Source: Cyanobium sp. CZS25K (GTDB lineage: Bacteria; Cyanobacteriota; Cyanobacteriia; PCC-6307; Cyanobiaceae). From it: a DNA stretch of 64,000 nt. Of this stretch, positions 17,803 to 27,186 are shown piece by piece. Made by a program: the position numbers and the translations under genes. The notes under the pieces were generated by a model. That model did no database searches. It was not told the DNA's origin and saw only the letters and a program-made list of their open reading frames with translations. Location: NCBI GenBank assembly GCA_030373325.1, contig JAUCZB010000006.1:1-64000 (forward strand), read 5' to 3'. Position 1 is the first letter of the stretch. Each line of letters begins with the position of its first letter.

Positions 17803-20142
17803 TCAGCTTTCGGGCTTGGCCAGAGGGAGCAGACACTTATCGGAATCACAGCCAGCGGGGCCAGCTTCGATCAGCTCACCGCGATCGTACTTCTGCAGCG
17901 CGAAGAAGAAATCCTGGCAGATGCGGCGCTGTTCCACCTCACGGACCAACCGCGAATAAGTGCTCTGATCGATCGGCTCAAAGGGCAACCTGGGGAAGGT
18001 GGCATTGGCATCGAAACGGGCCAGAAGGGCGGCGGAGATGTAACCTTCCCCGTTCTCAATGGCTTGATGAATCGCAGCGGCCAGTGACGGAATCTCATGC
18101 TCGCGGAACTCCACCGTTGCCGAGGTGTTGTGGGTGGTGTAGTGCCGCTGGACCTGCATGTAGAAGTCGAACTGGGCCAAAGCAGAGAAGTTGTTGATCT
18201 CCACCTGATCGGCGCCAGGCAGGTTGGCCCAACTGACTTCGGTGGGGATCTCCACCAGCCATTCGGTGCAGCGCGGATCGAAAGGATCGTTAAGCAGACG
18301 CCCTTGTTCATCCTTGTCGGACTGGGACGGAACGATCGCGTAGCCATAGTCCATGCAGGCCAGGGCCACCGGATCATTCTTGCGGAAGGTGATGCGGCGG
18401 ATGAACCGCTGGGCCTTGGGGGGATGCCAACCGGGGCTGGCGCCGGTGAGCAGACTCTTGGTGCCCGCCGGTTGAACGGTGGTGCAACGGTTGGGACGAC
18501 GCATGCCGTGGCGATCGCAGTAGCCCCACACCGCATCATGGACACACTGTTTCCAGCGCGTCAGATAGGCCGCTTCTTCGGCCCGGAAAGCGCGACCCTC
18601 CTCGCTGTCGGAACGGCCGGCCTCCCACCACTGCAGCCAAGGGGTGCCGAAGGCATGCACAAAGAAGTCGAACAGGCCGGTGAAGCTGACCCCCACGATC
18701 GGATCCCAGGCCCTGCTCTGGCGGTAACGCTCGACTTCGAAGCGGTGATTCAGCAGGCAGGCCACCGCCAGACCACCGGCCCGGAAGGCATCCGCCTGGG
18801 CCTGGTGGTCGGCTGGGTCGATCCGATTGAGGTGGATCTCCGCCAGGTTGCAGTGGAAATCGGCTCCGAGGATCTCGCCGCAGGGGTTGAGTCCGTAGCG
18901 GCCGAGACGATGCTCAAGTTCGCCAACGGTGATGTCCGGATGGTGCAGCTGCAGCCAGCGGCCGGCTTCTGCCTTCCCCTGATCGCAGTAGATGCCGATG
19001 AACTCGGTGCGAAGCTCGGGAGTGGTGAGGAGATCGGCATTGGAGCGGGCGATGGCCTCCGGGGCGAACTGGATGGCTCCCTCACCCGATTGAAACTGCT
19101 TGTTGACCGCTTCCAGCACTACCTCATGGCTGGGGCGCTGATGGAACACCCGCGTGTGGTTGGCCATCCGCAGGGCATCGCGCTCGGGATCGATGCGCCA
19201 GTTGCCCTGATCATCCTGTTGCCAGAGGTTCTCCTTGGCGCCGAGGGCGGAATCATCCTCGGCGCAGAACTGCCGCATGCCGGCGCTACGGCGGATGTTG
19301 CCGGCCACGATCGTCACTGCCGCCTCATCGATCAACAGACAACACTCCACCGAGGTGAGCTGCCGGCCTCTGGCCTTGTTGAGAATCTGGGCGACACGGC
19401 CGTACAGGTCCTTCAGCTTGACGGGGTTGGCCATGCCACCGAAACCCTTGAGGGTTTCCCCCACCGGCCGCACGTCGGAAAGATCCACCGAGACATGGAC
19501 AGGCCCCTCGAAGCGCTCGTCGCTGCTGAGGTTGAGCAGCAACCGATAGCTCTCGACCCAGCCCGCTCGGGTGTCGCCCACCCGGATGCTGACGTGCTGG
19601 CCATCGATGTGGTGGGTGGTCTGCTGCTGGCGGGATCCGATCGGCATCACGCCGATGTCGGTGACCCCGTCGATGACGAGGGTGTTGCGCACCTTCGGCA
19701 GTCGGCTGATCAGATGGGGTTCGATGATGGCGCCGGTGCCACAGCCCATCATCGCCAGATCCATCATCAGGGCGAAGGCCTCCCAATCCACCAGGTTGGT
19801 GGAGGTGCAGTTGTAGGCACCGGAAAAATTCTCGGGTTGCTTGATCCAGTCGGTGCCGCCAATCCACAGCCAGCGGCCGGAAGGGAGGGCCATCTGATGG
19901 CGCTGCATGCGGCGGATCAGCTCCACCTCGTCAGGCGTGAGGGAACCCAGCACCCGCAGACCTTCGAGGTTGCGCTCGGCCACCTCATGCCAGCTCTCGC
20001 GGCCGCCACTCGGGGTCTTGCGGCTGTAGGTGCGATAGAAGACCGGATAGGCCGCCGGGGCGGTGAGCGGGAAGTCGGCCACCATCGCGGGGCTGTCGTC
20101 GCTTCCGGAAGAGGTTGCCGCCATGGCTGTCGAGCCAGCCAT
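17803..20142 (-). CDS. nrdJ: Adenosylcobalamin-dependent (class II) ribonucleoside-triphosphate reductase
   Basis: Reduces NTPs to dNTPs using coenzyme B12; monomeric Lactobacillus leichmannii-type enzyme. Visible features: CTSTNLVDW (N-terminal redox Cys region), GCGTGAII, NPCGEI (active-site Cys), and a C-terminal CDSDKC cysteine pair that re-reduces the active site. No intein interrupts it. The start is uncertain: ATG at 20142, 20124 or 20085 are all plausible, and the longer frame to 20262 starts upstream of the predicted promoter. It appears to be monocistronic. Confidence 0.93.
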   Translation of the reverse strand: MAGSTAMAATSSGSDDSPAMVADFPLTAPAAYPVFYRTYSRKTPSGGRESWHEVAERNLEGLRVLGSLTPDEVELIRRMQRHQMALPSGRWLWIGGTDWIKQPENFSGAYNCTSTNLVDWEAFALMMDLAMMGCGTGAIIEPHLISRLPKVRNTLVIDGVTDIGVMPIGSRQQQTTHHIDGQHVSIRVGDTRAGWVESYRLLLNLSSDERFEGPVHVSVDLSDVRPVGETLKGFGGMANPVKLKDLYGRVAQILNKARGRQLTSVECCLLIDEAAVTIVAGNIRRSAGMRQFCAEDDSALGAKENLWQQDDQGNWRIDPERDALRMANHTRVFHQRPSHEVVLEAVNKQFQSGEGAIQFAPEAIARSNADLLTTPELRTEFIGIYCDQGKAEAGRWLQLHHPDITVGELEHRLGRYGLNPCGEILGADFHCNLAEIHLNRIDPADHQAQADAFRAGGLAVACLLNHRFEVERYRQSRAWDPIVGVSFTGLFDFFVHAFGTPWLQWWEAGRSDSEEGRAFRAEEAAYLTRWKQCVHDAVWGYCDRHGMRRPNRCTTVQPAGTKSLLTGASPGWHPPKAQRFIRRITFRKNDPVALACMDYGYAIVPSQSDKDEQGRLLNDPFDPRCTEWLVEIPTEVSWANLPGADQVEINNFSALAQFDFYMQVQRHYTTHNTSATVEFREHEIPSLAAAIHQAIENGEGYISAALLARFDANATFPRLPFEPIDQSTYSRLVREVEQRRICQDFFFALQKYDRGELIEAGPAGCDSDKCLLPLAKPES

Positions 20143-20220
20143 GGCGGGGGAGGCGGTGGCAGGGCTGGATGGACGGGCGGCGGACAGGGTCACGGGGAGT
20201 ATGGCCGGTGCGTGCTGGGC

Positions 20221-20248
20221 ACCATAACGCCACCTGTAGGGTCTGCAA
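20221..20248 (-). promoter_or_regulatory. Candidate sigma-70-type promoter of nrdJ
   Basis: On the minus strand TTGCAG (20248-20243) and TATGGT (20226-20221) are separated by 16 bases. Transcription would begin near 20214, upstream of the favoured nrdJ starts. Prediction by eye only. Confidence 0.4.
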
Positions 20249-20350
20249 CGGCACATACCCACCAGCCACGGTGCCTGCCCCTGGGCCGGCAGCCCCGCAG
20301 GCGGCCGTGGCCGTCACCGGGGTGGCGCCACGGGAAGGGATGCTGGAGCG

Positions 20351-21046
20351 ATGGAGCGGATCTGCGAACCCGAGCTGATGGATGAGGTGTTGCAGGCCGA
20401 GGCCTATGCAGCGGCCGATTTCTCCAGCAGCGACCGCGCGGTGCTGGAAAGGATCGAGGCCCTGCTCGGGGCCCGGGGGAAAGGGGACGGGGCAGAGCTC
20501 CGCTTCGTGGATCTGGGCTGCGGACCTGGGAACATCACCTTCCTCCTGGCGCGGCGATGGCCCGCGGCCAGGGTGCTGGGCATTGATGGTGCGGCGGCCA
20601 TGCTGGCCATCGCCGAGCGCCGCCGCCGCGCCGACCCGGCCGGTCACCGTCACGTCCACTTCCGCCAGCTCGTCCTGCCCAGCCAGCAGCTGAAGGAACC
20701 CTGCAGCGTCGTGGTCAGCAACAGCCTGCTGCACCACCTCCATGACCCCGGCGTGTTCTGGGGGGCCGTGCAGCAGCTCGCGGGGCCGGACACCTGCCTG
20801 TATGTGCGCGACCTGCGCCGACCGGCGAACGCCGCGGAGCTGGAGGCCCTGGTGGCCCGCCACGCGGGCGCGGCGCCGGCGGTTCTGCGACGGGACTACA
20901 CCCATTCCCTGCGGGCGGCCTTCACCTGCGCCGAGGTGACGGAGCAGCTGGCGGCCGCCGGGCTGGGGGGGCTGGAGGTGCGGGAGGTCGACGACCGCTA
21001 TCTGGAGATCCCCGGCCCCATACCGCCTGGCAGGCTGGCCCCATGA
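20351..21046 (+). CDS. Class I SAM-dependent methyltransferase
   Basis: A 231-residue methyltransferase with motif [10 protein letters not shown] (about 54-62), an acidic residue after strand 2 ([10 protein letters not shown]) and SNSLLHHL in the motif IV region. The His-rich LLHHLHDP resembles small-molecule or tRNA methyltransferases; the substrate cannot be assigned. Its stop overlaps the prfC start (ATGA), so the two are co-translated. It is divergent from nrdJ. Confidence 0.85.
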   Translation: MERICEPELMDEVLQAEAYAAADFSSSDRAVLERIEALLGARGKGDGAELRFVDLGCGPGNITFLLARRWPAARVLGIDGAAAMLAIAERRRRADPAGHRHVHFRQLVLPSQQLKEPCSVVVSNSLLHHLHDPGVFWGAVQQLAGPDTCLYVRDLRRPANAAELEALVARHAGAAPAVLRRDYTHSLRAAFTCAEVTEQLAAAGLGGLEVREVDDRYLEIPGPIPPGRLAP

Positions 21047-22695
21047 GCAGCCGCCCCCCCTCCGTCTCCATACCGGACATCGACGCCGCGGCGCTGGCGG
21101 CGGCGGTGAGCCGGCGCCGCAATTTCGCGATCATCTCCCACCCCGATGCGGGCAAAACCACCCTCACCGAGAAGCTGCTGCTCTACGGCGGTGCCATCCA
21201 GCAGGCCGGGGCGGTGAAGGCCAAGGGGGAGCAGCGCAAAGTGACCTCCGACTGGATGGAACTGGAGAAGCAGCGCGGCATCTCGATCACTTCCACCGTG
21301 CTCCAGTTCGACTACGCCGGCAGCACGATCAACCTGCTCGACACCCCCGGCCACCAGGACTTCTCGGAGGACACCTACCGGACCCTGGCCGCCGCCGACA
21401 ACGCCGTGATGCTGGTGGATGCGGCCAAGGGCCTGGAGCCCCAGACCCGCAAGCTGTTCGAGGTCTGCCGCATGCGGAAGATTCCGATCTTCACCTTCAT
21501 CAACAAGATGGACCGCCCGGGACGGGAGCCCCTGGAGCTGATCGATGAGATCGAGCAGGAGCTGGGGCTGGCCTGCTGGCCGGTCAACTGGCCGATCGGC
21601 AGCGGCGATCGCTTCCGCGGTGTGATCGACCGGCGCTCCCAGGATCTGCTGCTGTTCGAGCGGGCCGAGCGGGGCCGCCAGAGCCTGGAGCGGCGCCTGG
21701 CCCCCGGCGATCCCGACCGTGAACAGCGGGTGGAGGCGGAGCTTCTGGAGCTGGCCCTGGAGGAACTGGAGCTGGTGGAGGGGGCGGGGGCGGAACTGGA
21801 TCTGGAACGGGTGCACGCCGGTGAACTGAGTCCGGTGTTCTTCGGTTCGGCGATGACCAACTTCGGGGTGCGCCCCTTCCTCGATGCCTTCCTGGAGCTG
21901 GCCCAGCCGCCGGTGGCCCGGGACAGCGACCAGGGGCCGGTGGATCCGCTGCGGCCGGAGTTCAGTGGCTTCGTGTTCAAGCTGCAGGCCAACATGGACC
22001 CCCGCCACCGCGACCGGGTCGCCTTCGTGCGGGTGTGCAGCGGCCGCTTCGAGAAGGACATGAGCGTGCGCCATGCCCGCAGCGGCCGCACCATCCGCCT
22101 CTCCCGCCCCCAGAAGCTGTTCGGCCAGGACCGTGAGGTGGTGGACGACGCCTACCCCGGCGATGTGATCGGCCTCAACAACCCCGGCATGTTCGCCATC
22201 GGCGACACCCTCTACACCGGTTCCAGGGTGGAATACGAAGGCATTCCCTGCTTCAGCCCGGAGATCTTCGCCTGGCTGCGCAATCCCAATCCCTCCGCGT
22301 TCAAGAGTTTCCGCAAGGGGGTCAATGAACTGCGCGAGGAGGGGGCGGTGCAGGTGCTTTACGACACGGATCCGAGCAAGCGGGACCCGATCCTGGCGGC
22401 GGTGGGGCAGCTGCAGCTTGAGGTGGTGCAATACCGGCTGGAGAATGAATACGGCGTCACCAGCAGGCTCGAACCGCTCGAATTCAGCGTGGCCCGCTGG
22501 GTCAGTGGTGGCTGGCCGGCCCTGGAGAGCGTCGGTCGCCTGTTCAACTGCAAGACGGTCCGGGACGCCTGGGACCGCCCAGTGCTGTTGTTCCGCAACG
22601 ACTGGAACCTGCACCAGTTGCAGGAGGACCATCCCGAGCTGGAGCTGCACGGGGTGGCGCCGGTGGTGAGCGGGGTGGAGCCGATCGCCCTCTGA
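21043..22695 (+). CDS. prfC: Peptide chain release factor 3
   Basis: GTPase that recycles RF1/RF2 from terminated ribosomes. The 550-residue protein has G1 SHPDAGKTT (about 32-40), RF3-type [11 protein letters not shown]-like switch sequence, G3 [14 protein letters not shown] and G4 [13 protein letters not shown]. The beta-barrel and C-terminal domains are present through [18 protein letters not shown]. Length is slightly above the E. coli enzyme, and nothing is missing. Confidence 0.96.
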   Translation: MSSRPPSVSIPDIDAAALAAAVSRRRNFAIISHPDAGKTTLTEKLLLYGGAIQQAGAVKAKGEQRKVTSDWMELEKQRGISITSTVLQFDYAGSTINLLDTPGHQDFSEDTYRTLAAADNAVMLVDAAKGLEPQTRKLFEVCRMRKIPIFTFINKMDRPGREPLELIDEIEQELGLACWPVNWPIGSGDRFRGVIDRRSQDLLLFERAERGRQSLERRLAPGDPDREQRVEAELLELALEELELVEGAGAELDLERVHAGELSPVFFGSAMTNFGVRPFLDAFLELAQPPVARDSDQGPVDPLRPEFSGFVFKLQANMDPRHRDRVAFVRVCSGRFEKDMSVRHARSGRTIRLSRPQKLFGQDREVVDDAYPGDVIGLNNPGMFAIGDTLYTGSRVEYEGIPCFSPEIFAWLRNPNPSAFKSFRKGVNELREEGAVQVLYDTDPSKRDPILAAVGQLQLEVVQYRLENEYGVTSRLEPLEFSVARWVSGGWPALESVGRLFNCKTVRDAWDRPVLLFRNDWNLHQLQEDHPELELHGVAPVVSGVEPIAL

Positions 22696-22763
22696 TCCCG
22701 TGGCCCTCTGGCGCTCAGGCGGGTGGGAACCCTTCCTCGCGCCCAGCCATCGGAGGGGGCAGA

Positions 22764-23045
22764 ATGAAGCAACAAATCGTCACGCCGCAACGGACGGTCA
22801 CTGCGATGCCTCGATCCGTGACGCCATCCCCGCTCTGGCTCGTTCGTCCCCGCAGCGACGGTGGCAGTGACTACGTGAGTTTCCAGCCCTCACAAGGGGC
22901 CGTGGAAATGCGCGAAGGCAGCCACCTTCCTCCCCAGATGCCCCTTCTCAAGCGACGCCGGTCACTGGCCGTCGAGGAAGCCGAGGCCTGTCGTCGCCGT
23001 CTGCAACAGGAAGCTGGATATCACCGCAGTGAACCGCTTTTTTAG
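22764..23045 (+). CDS. Small cyanobacterial protein, possibly DUF1651
   Basis: A 93-residue basic soluble protein. The C-terminal half (PLLKRRRSLAVEEAEACRRR, then the rest of the helix) resembles the DUF1651 family of picocyanobacteria, in which a WLV segment is followed by a PLLK-R helix. A strong Shine-Dalgarno (GGAGGGGG at 22752-22759) precedes the ATG at 22764 and supports that start. Function unknown. Confidence 0.65.
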   Translation: MKQQIVTPQRTVTAMPRSVTPSPLWLVRPRSDGGSDYVSFQPSQGAVEMREGSHLPPQMPLLKRRRSLAVEEAEACRRRLQQEAGYHRSEPLF

Positions 23046-23063
23046 CCCTGGCTCGATACGCTC

Positions 23064-23756
23064 ATGGGTATGAACCAAGGATCCGACCTGCCCCAGCCGG
23101 CCTCTGACGCCTCCGATCCTTACCAGCGGCTCGGCGTTGCTCCCGATGCCTCCTTCGACACTGTTCAGGAGGCCAAGCTGGCGCGGCTTGAAGAGGCCGG
23201 TGACGATCCCATGGTCCGCTCCCGCATTGAAGCCGCGTACGACGCGGTCCTGATGGATCGGTTGAAGGAGCGCCAGCAGGGCAGGGTCAGCAGCGCCGCC
23301 CGTTCCGCCTCCCAGAGGGAGCAGGCTTCACCGCCGCCAAGCCGTCCGGCCCTCTCCGCGCTGCCGAGCCTGCCCCAGCTGCCCCCTTCCCGGATCCCCC
23401 GCCCCAGCTTCTCCCTGCCTCGGCTGCAGCTGGCCACAGGCCGGGATCTCTGGTTTCCCCTGGCCGCCGATGGGGTCCTGCTGGTGCTGCTGGTCCTGAT
23501 GCCGGGCGCCGCCCCCGAGCTGCTCACGGCCCTGGCCACCGGCGTCACCCTGCTCAACCTTCAGCGGCGCCATGGCCGTTTCCTGGCGGCGGTGGGCTGG
23601 TCCTTCGCCCTGCTCTGCCTGGGACTGGTGCTCGGTGGCCTGCTGGCCGGTGCCCTGGGTGTCCCCATCAGCCAGGCCCTGCCGGTCTCCACCCTGCAGC
23701 TGCAGAGCCTCCCGGCCATCCTGCTGTTGCTGCTCGGTGCCATTCTGCTCGCCTGA
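23064..23756 (+). CDS. CPP1-like (chaperone-like protein of POR1) membrane protein
   Basis: A 230-residue protein. The N-terminal J-like segment (DPYQRLGVAPDASFDTVQEAK, about 18-38, with IEAAYDAVLMDRL about 63-75) is followed by a Pro/Ser-rich linker and three or four transmembrane helices at the C-terminus. This is the layout of CPP1/CDF1 relatives, which in plants stabilise protochlorophyllide oxidoreductase. It lacks the HPD motif of true DnaJ. ATG at 23064 or 23070 are equivalent choices. The role in bacteria is inferred. Confidence 0.85.
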   Translation: MGMNQGSDLPQPASDASDPYQRLGVAPDASFDTVQEAKLARLEEAGDDPMVRSRIEAAYDAVLMDRLKERQQGRVSSAARSASQREQASPPPSRPALSALPSLPQLPPSRIPRPSFSLPRLQLATGRDLWFPLAADGVLLVLLVLMPGAAPELLTALATGVTLLNLQRRHGRFLAAVGWSFALLCLGLVLGGLLAGALGVPISQALPVSTLQLQSLPAILLLLLGAILLA

Positions 23757-23790
23757 GCCCTCTCTGCTCGCCTGAGTCCTCCCTGCTCGG
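23745..23790 (+). repeat. 19-bp imperfect tandem repeat across the CPP1-like stop codon
   Basis: Units begin at 23745, 23764 and 23783 (ctgctcgcctgag, again ctgctcgcctgag, then partial ctgctcgg). The first unit contains the gene's TGA stop. Probably replication slippage, with no evident function. Confidence 0.6.
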
Positions 23791-23808
23791 CAACTGCCGA
23801 TCCAGGCC

Positions 23809-24729
23809 TCAGGCCACGGCGGCCAGCTCGTCGATCAGCTCCTGCAGCTCTGGGGCCTCCACCCGGTAGACCTCATTGCAGAAATGGCAGGTCAGTTCCG
23901 CCTGGCCGTCCTCACTGAGCATGGCGCTGAGTTCGTCGCGGCCCAGCAGCTTGAGGGCGCTGACGCTCCGGTGGCGGCTGCAGGGACAGTGGAAGCGGAC
24001 CGGCTGCTCGAGGGAGTCTGCCCCCAGGGGCTGGGGGTCGAGATCCGGAAAGATGTCCTCAAACAGGGCCTGGAGCTGGTCGGCATTGGCGGCGAGCCTC
24101 TCACTGAAGCCGGTGATTTCCCTGCAGCGCTCCTCCAGCAGAGCCACCAGGGCCGGTTCCCGCGCCGCCTTGGGCAGCACCTGCACCAGCACCCCACCGG
24201 CACAGCGCACGCCGGAACTGTCGATCATCTCCCCCACGAACAGGGCGGAGGGGGTCTGCTCCGAATGGAGCAGATAGGAGGCCACGTCCTCGCCGATCCC
24301 GCCGCTCACCAGCTCCACCGTGCTGCTGAAGGGTTCTCCCTGGCCCCGGTCCCGGACCACATGCAGGTAGCCGGTCCCGGTGGCGCGGCGGAAGTCGAAC
24401 TGGTGGCTGCCGGTGGCATCCTTCAGCAGATCCAGCTCCAGTTCCGGCCGGCCCACATAGCCCCGCACGGTGCCGTCACGGCCCGCGTCCACCATCAGGC
24501 CCCGCAGGGGCCCATCGGACTGGATGCGCAGGTTGACCCGGCCATGGGCCACCTTCATCGAACTGGCCAGGAGCAGGGATGCCGTCATGGCACGGCCCAG
24601 CAGGGCCGTGGTGAGAAAGGAGAGGCCATGCCTAGCACAGGCCTGGCGGCTGGCGGAGGTGGTGGTGACCGCCACCATCCGGATGCCGCCGCCGGCACCG
24701 GTGGCCCTCAGCAAGCGATCCCCCATCAA
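23809..24729 (-). CDS. hslO: Hsp33 redox-regulated chaperone
   Basis: Holdase activated by oxidation in the cytoplasm. The 306-residue protein has the Hsp33 core ([15 protein letters not shown], then [25 protein letters not shown]) and the C-terminal zinc centre with HCPCSRHR (CxC) and CHFCNEVY (CxxC), so the redox switch is intact. The start may be either the first ATG or one 17 codons later. The gene lies 22 bp downstream of the ABC ATPase on the same strand. Confidence 0.95.
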   Translation of the reverse strand: MMGDRLLRATGAGGGIRMVAVTTTSASRQACARHGLSFLTTALLGRAMTASLLLASSMKVAHGRVNLRIQSDGPLRGLMVDAGRDGTVRGYVGRPELELDLLKDATGSHQFDFRRATGTGYLHVVRDRGQGEPFSSTVELVSGGIGEDVASYLLHSEQTPSALFVGEMIDSSGVRCAGGVLVQVLPKAAREPALVALLEERCREITGFSERLAANADQLQALFEDIFPDLDPQPLGADSLEQPVRFHCPCSRHRSVSALKLLGRDELSAMLSEDGQAELTCHFCNEVYRVEAPELQELIDELAAVA

Positions 24730-24751
24730 GCCGTCCCCTTCGATGTGGTGG

Positions 24752-25405
24752 TCATCGTAAGGAGGCGGATCGCAGCGCCTCCAGGGGGCGCAGGCTTCCC
24801 CCCTCCAGCCGCCAGCCCCCCTCGATCACGCCCCGGAACAGCTCGGGCTCGTGGGTGACCACCAGCAGGGCCCGCTCCTTGGCCAGTTCCCCCAGCAGCT
24901 GGAGCACCTCCTCCCGAACGGTCCAGTCGAGACCGGCGGTGGGCTCATCCAGCAGCAGCACCCGGGCATCCCGCACCAGCTGGACCGCCAGGGCCAGACG
25001 CCGCTGCTGGCCGCCACTGAGCCGCTCCGGAGCCTGCTGCAGGGACAGGTTTCCGAGTCCCACCTGCTCCAGAACCGCCTCGGCCCTCTCGGCGGTGAGA
25101 CGCCGCTGGCCCAGCTTCAGTTCCTGACCCACCGTCAGACCGAGGAAATGGCGTTCCGGAAACTGGAACACCAGGCCGCACAGCCAACGGCGCTGGCGGC
25201 TGCTGAGGGTCTCCCCCTCCCACAGAATGCGACCGGCATCGGCCTCGGCCAGGCCACAGATCACCTCCAGCAAGGTGGTCTTGCCACTGCCGCTGCGGCC
25301 CGCCACCAGCGCCGGTGTTCCCACCGGCAGCTGCAGCGCCACATCTCGCAGCACCGGGGCGGCCGCCGTGGCGGGGTGGTAGCGCAGACCGGAGACCTCA
25401 AGCAT
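24752..25405 (-). CDS. ECF/Cbi-type ABC transporter ATP-binding protein
   Basis: A 217-residue ATPase with Walker [11 protein letters not shown] (about 35-44), a Q-loop VFQFPERHF (about 79-87), signature [12 protein letters not shown] (about 129-140), Walker [13 protein letters not shown] (about 149-160) and H-loop VTHE. The QFPE form of the Q-loop is typical of energy-coupling-factor ATPases for vitamins or metals. No permease or substrate-binding gene is adjacent, so the substrate is unknown. The ATG at 25405 excludes a long spurious upstream frame. Confidence 0.87.
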   Translation of the reverse strand: MLEVSGLRYHPATAAAPVLRDVALQLPVGTPALVAGRSGSGKTTLLEVICGLAEADAGRILWEGETLSSRQRRWLCGLVFQFPERHFLGLTVGQELKLGQRRLTAERAEAVLEQVGLGNLSLQQAPERLSGGQQRRLALAVQLVRDARVLLLDEPTAGLDWTVREEVLQLLGELAKERALLVVTHEPELFRGVIEGGWRLEGGSLRPLEALRSASLR

Positions 25406-25486
25406 GGAACCAGCATGCCGCCCGGTGCGGCGTCGGTGGAGCGTGTTGGATAGGGGGACAAGCCCGCCCGCACCTCCCTCCTCGCC

Positions 25487-25933
25487 ATGGATGTCCGATT
25501 TCGCGACGTGGACCCCTTCAACTGCTGGATCTGGCTGCACTTCGCCGACCAGCCCGGTGGCGCCGAGCGGGGCTATGTGGAAACGGCCTTCGACAGCTGG
25601 TTCTTCCTCGGCAAGCTCGGAGCCTTCAATGCCGAGAACCTGCAGACCCATGAGGGCGGCGTGGACCTGGGCTGGCTCCCCTACGACACCGAGACGGCGG
25701 AACGCTGCCTGCCGGCCCTGATGCACAACATGGGTCCGATGGAATACCAGGACGACTGGGCCCGCTGCTGGGTCGACCTGGGCACGAGTGATGCCCTGGC
25801 CCTCGATGTGCTGATCAACGCCCTGCGCCAGCTCGACAAGGACGTTCTGGAGATCACCGAGCTGGTGATCGGCGGTCTGAACGAGGACTGGCCAATCGAG
25901 GAGGAGCCCGACAGTCCTTTCGCCAGGGACTGA
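25487..25933 (+). CDS. DUF3531 family protein
   Basis: A 148-residue acidic, Trp-rich soluble protein of a family conserved in cyanobacteria and plastids (FNCWIWLHF, ETAFDSWFFLGKLGAFNAEN, LGTSDALALDVLINAL). Function unknown. Its TGA shares one base with the rsmE ATG (TGATG), so the pair is translationally coupled, which points to a ribosome-related role only by context. Confidence 0.88.
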   Translation: MDVRFRDVDPFNCWIWLHFADQPGGAERGYVETAFDSWFFLGKLGAFNAENLQTHEGGVDLGWLPYDTETAERCLPALMHNMGPMEYQDDWARCWVDLGTSDALALDVLINALRQLDKDVLEITELVIGGLNEDWPIEEEPDSPFARD

Positions 25934-26751
25934 TGGGGCGGGAGTTGCGCCGGCTGCTGATCGCCCCCGAGCGGATCTCCGCCCTGGAAACGGGGGGGCC
26001 GGAGCCGCCACGGCTGGCTCTGGAGCCCCAGGAAAGCCACTATCTGGAGCGGGTGCTGCGCTACAGGCCGGGCGAACGGCTGGCCCTGATCGACGGCGGC
26101 GGACGGCTCTGGTCAGCGGTGCTGGAAGCGGGGCGGCATCTGCGGCTGGAGCAGGCCCCTGGCAGGCCTCTGGTTCAGGAGGCGCCCATCCGGCCGTCTC
26201 TGGAGCTCGCCATGGCGGTGCCCCGACGGGAGGCGGATCTGGTCTGGCGCATGGCCACCGAACTGGGGGCCGACCGGCTGCAACCCTTGCTGGCCGAGCG
26301 TGGAGCCCCCGGTGAGCGCTGTCCCCTGGAACGCTGGCGGGGGATCGTGCGGGAGGCCACCGAGCAATGCGAGCGGCTGTGGCAACCGGCTCTGGCGTCC
26401 CCCCGCCAGGCCGGGGCCTGGCTGGCACAACCGGCCCCTGGGCTGGCCCTGCTGGCCACCACCCGGCGGGAGGGTCTGCCCCTCTGCAGCCAGCGGCTGC
26501 GGGAGCTGGTGGAGGGGGCGAGAACGGCGGCTGGAGCCGCTGGGCTGGAGGCGGGGCTCCTCCGGCTGGCGATCGGTCCGGAAGGGGGCTGGAGCCCCCA
26601 GGAGGAGGAACGGGCCGAAGCCGCCGGCTGGCAGCCGGTGAGCCTGGGGCCGACGATCCTGCGCACGGCTACTGCCGCCGTGGCCGGCTTGGCCCTGCTG
26701 GCCGACTGGCGGACGCTCAGGAGCGCATCATGCCAGCGGCCATCTCCTTGA
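25933..26751 (+). CDS. rsmE: 16S rRNA (uracil1498-N3)-methyltransferase
   Basis: SPOUT-class methyltransferase that modifies U1498 of 16S rRNA. The 272-residue protein has the PUA-like N-terminus with HYLERVLRY, the central LAMAVPRREADLVWRMATELG, and the knot motifs RLAIGPEGGW and LGPTILRTATA that bind SAM. Its last 35 bp overlap the opposite-strand gene at 26717. Confidence 0.95.
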   Translation: MGRELRRLLIAPERISALETGGPEPPRLALEPQESHYLERVLRYRPGERLALIDGGGRLWSAVLEAGRHLRLEQAPGRPLVQEAPIRPSLELAMAVPRREADLVWRMATELGADRLQPLLAERGAPGERCPLERWRGIVREATEQCERLWQPALASPRQAGAWLAQPAPGLALLATTRREGLPLCSQRLRELVEGARTAAGAAGLEAGLLRLAIGPEGGWSPQEEERAEAAGWQPVSLGPTILRTATAAVAGLALLADWRTLRSASCQRPSP

Positions 26752-27094
26752 ACACGCCCAGATTGGCTCCAGGGGTGCGGCGTTTCATCGGGGTGGCCCC
26801 ACCGGCGGTGACGCACTCAGGAGCGAAGGTGGCCATCGACGGGGCCGGCCGCAGGGCCTCGGCGGCGGCCAGTTCGGCGGCGATCGCTTCAGCGGTGGTG
26901 AGACCCGAAACGGGCTGGGGGGTGGCCTCCGCCGCCGCCGGGGGGGCAGAAGCCGCAGGCTTGGGCTCGGCCGTCTCGGCAGCGGCCTTGGGGGCTGGCT
27001 TGGCCTCGGCCCGGGGAGGCGCCACCACCGCCGGAGGCTGGTTGCCTTCGCCGCCACCCAGATCAAGGAAGAACTTGGGTCGTTTGAAGACCAT
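26717..27094 (-). CDS. Ala/Pro-rich cyanobacterial hypothetical protein
   Basis: A 125-residue protein. A short conserved-looking N-terminus (MVFKRPKFFLDLGGGE) is followed by a low-complexity Ala/Pro/Glu linker and a C-terminal segment ending TPGANLGVFKEMAAGMM. Length and the ordered ends suggest a real gene rather than a shadow of rsmE, which it overlaps by only 35 bp tail to tail. I do not know a function. Confidence 0.7.
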   Translation of the reverse strand: MVFKRPKFFLDLGGGEGNQPPAVVAPPRAEAKPAPKAAAETAEPKPAASAPPAAAEATPQPVSGLTTAEAIAAELAAAEALRPAPSMATFAPECVTAGGATPMKRRTPGANLGVFKEMAAGMMRS

Positions 27095-27186
27095 CGGAGC
27101 GCACCACCGGATGCAGGGATTATCCGCCGATGCCGGCGCCCCGGAGCCATTCGCTTAGATCTGTGCAACACAGTCGGGTCCCTGCC

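Noticed and set aside
17803-20142. Intein in nrdJ
   Set aside because: Cyanobacterial nrdJ often carries inteins, but the protein length and uninterrupted motifs exclude one here.
20143-20350. Cobalamin riboswitch upstream of nrdJ
   Set aside because: B12-dependent reductase genes sometimes have one, but no B12 box or matching helices are visible in this spacer.
24752-26428. 558-codon minus-strand frame containing the ABC ATPase
   Set aside because: The first 340 codons are antisense to rsmE and DUF3531. The ATPase begins at the ATG at 25405.
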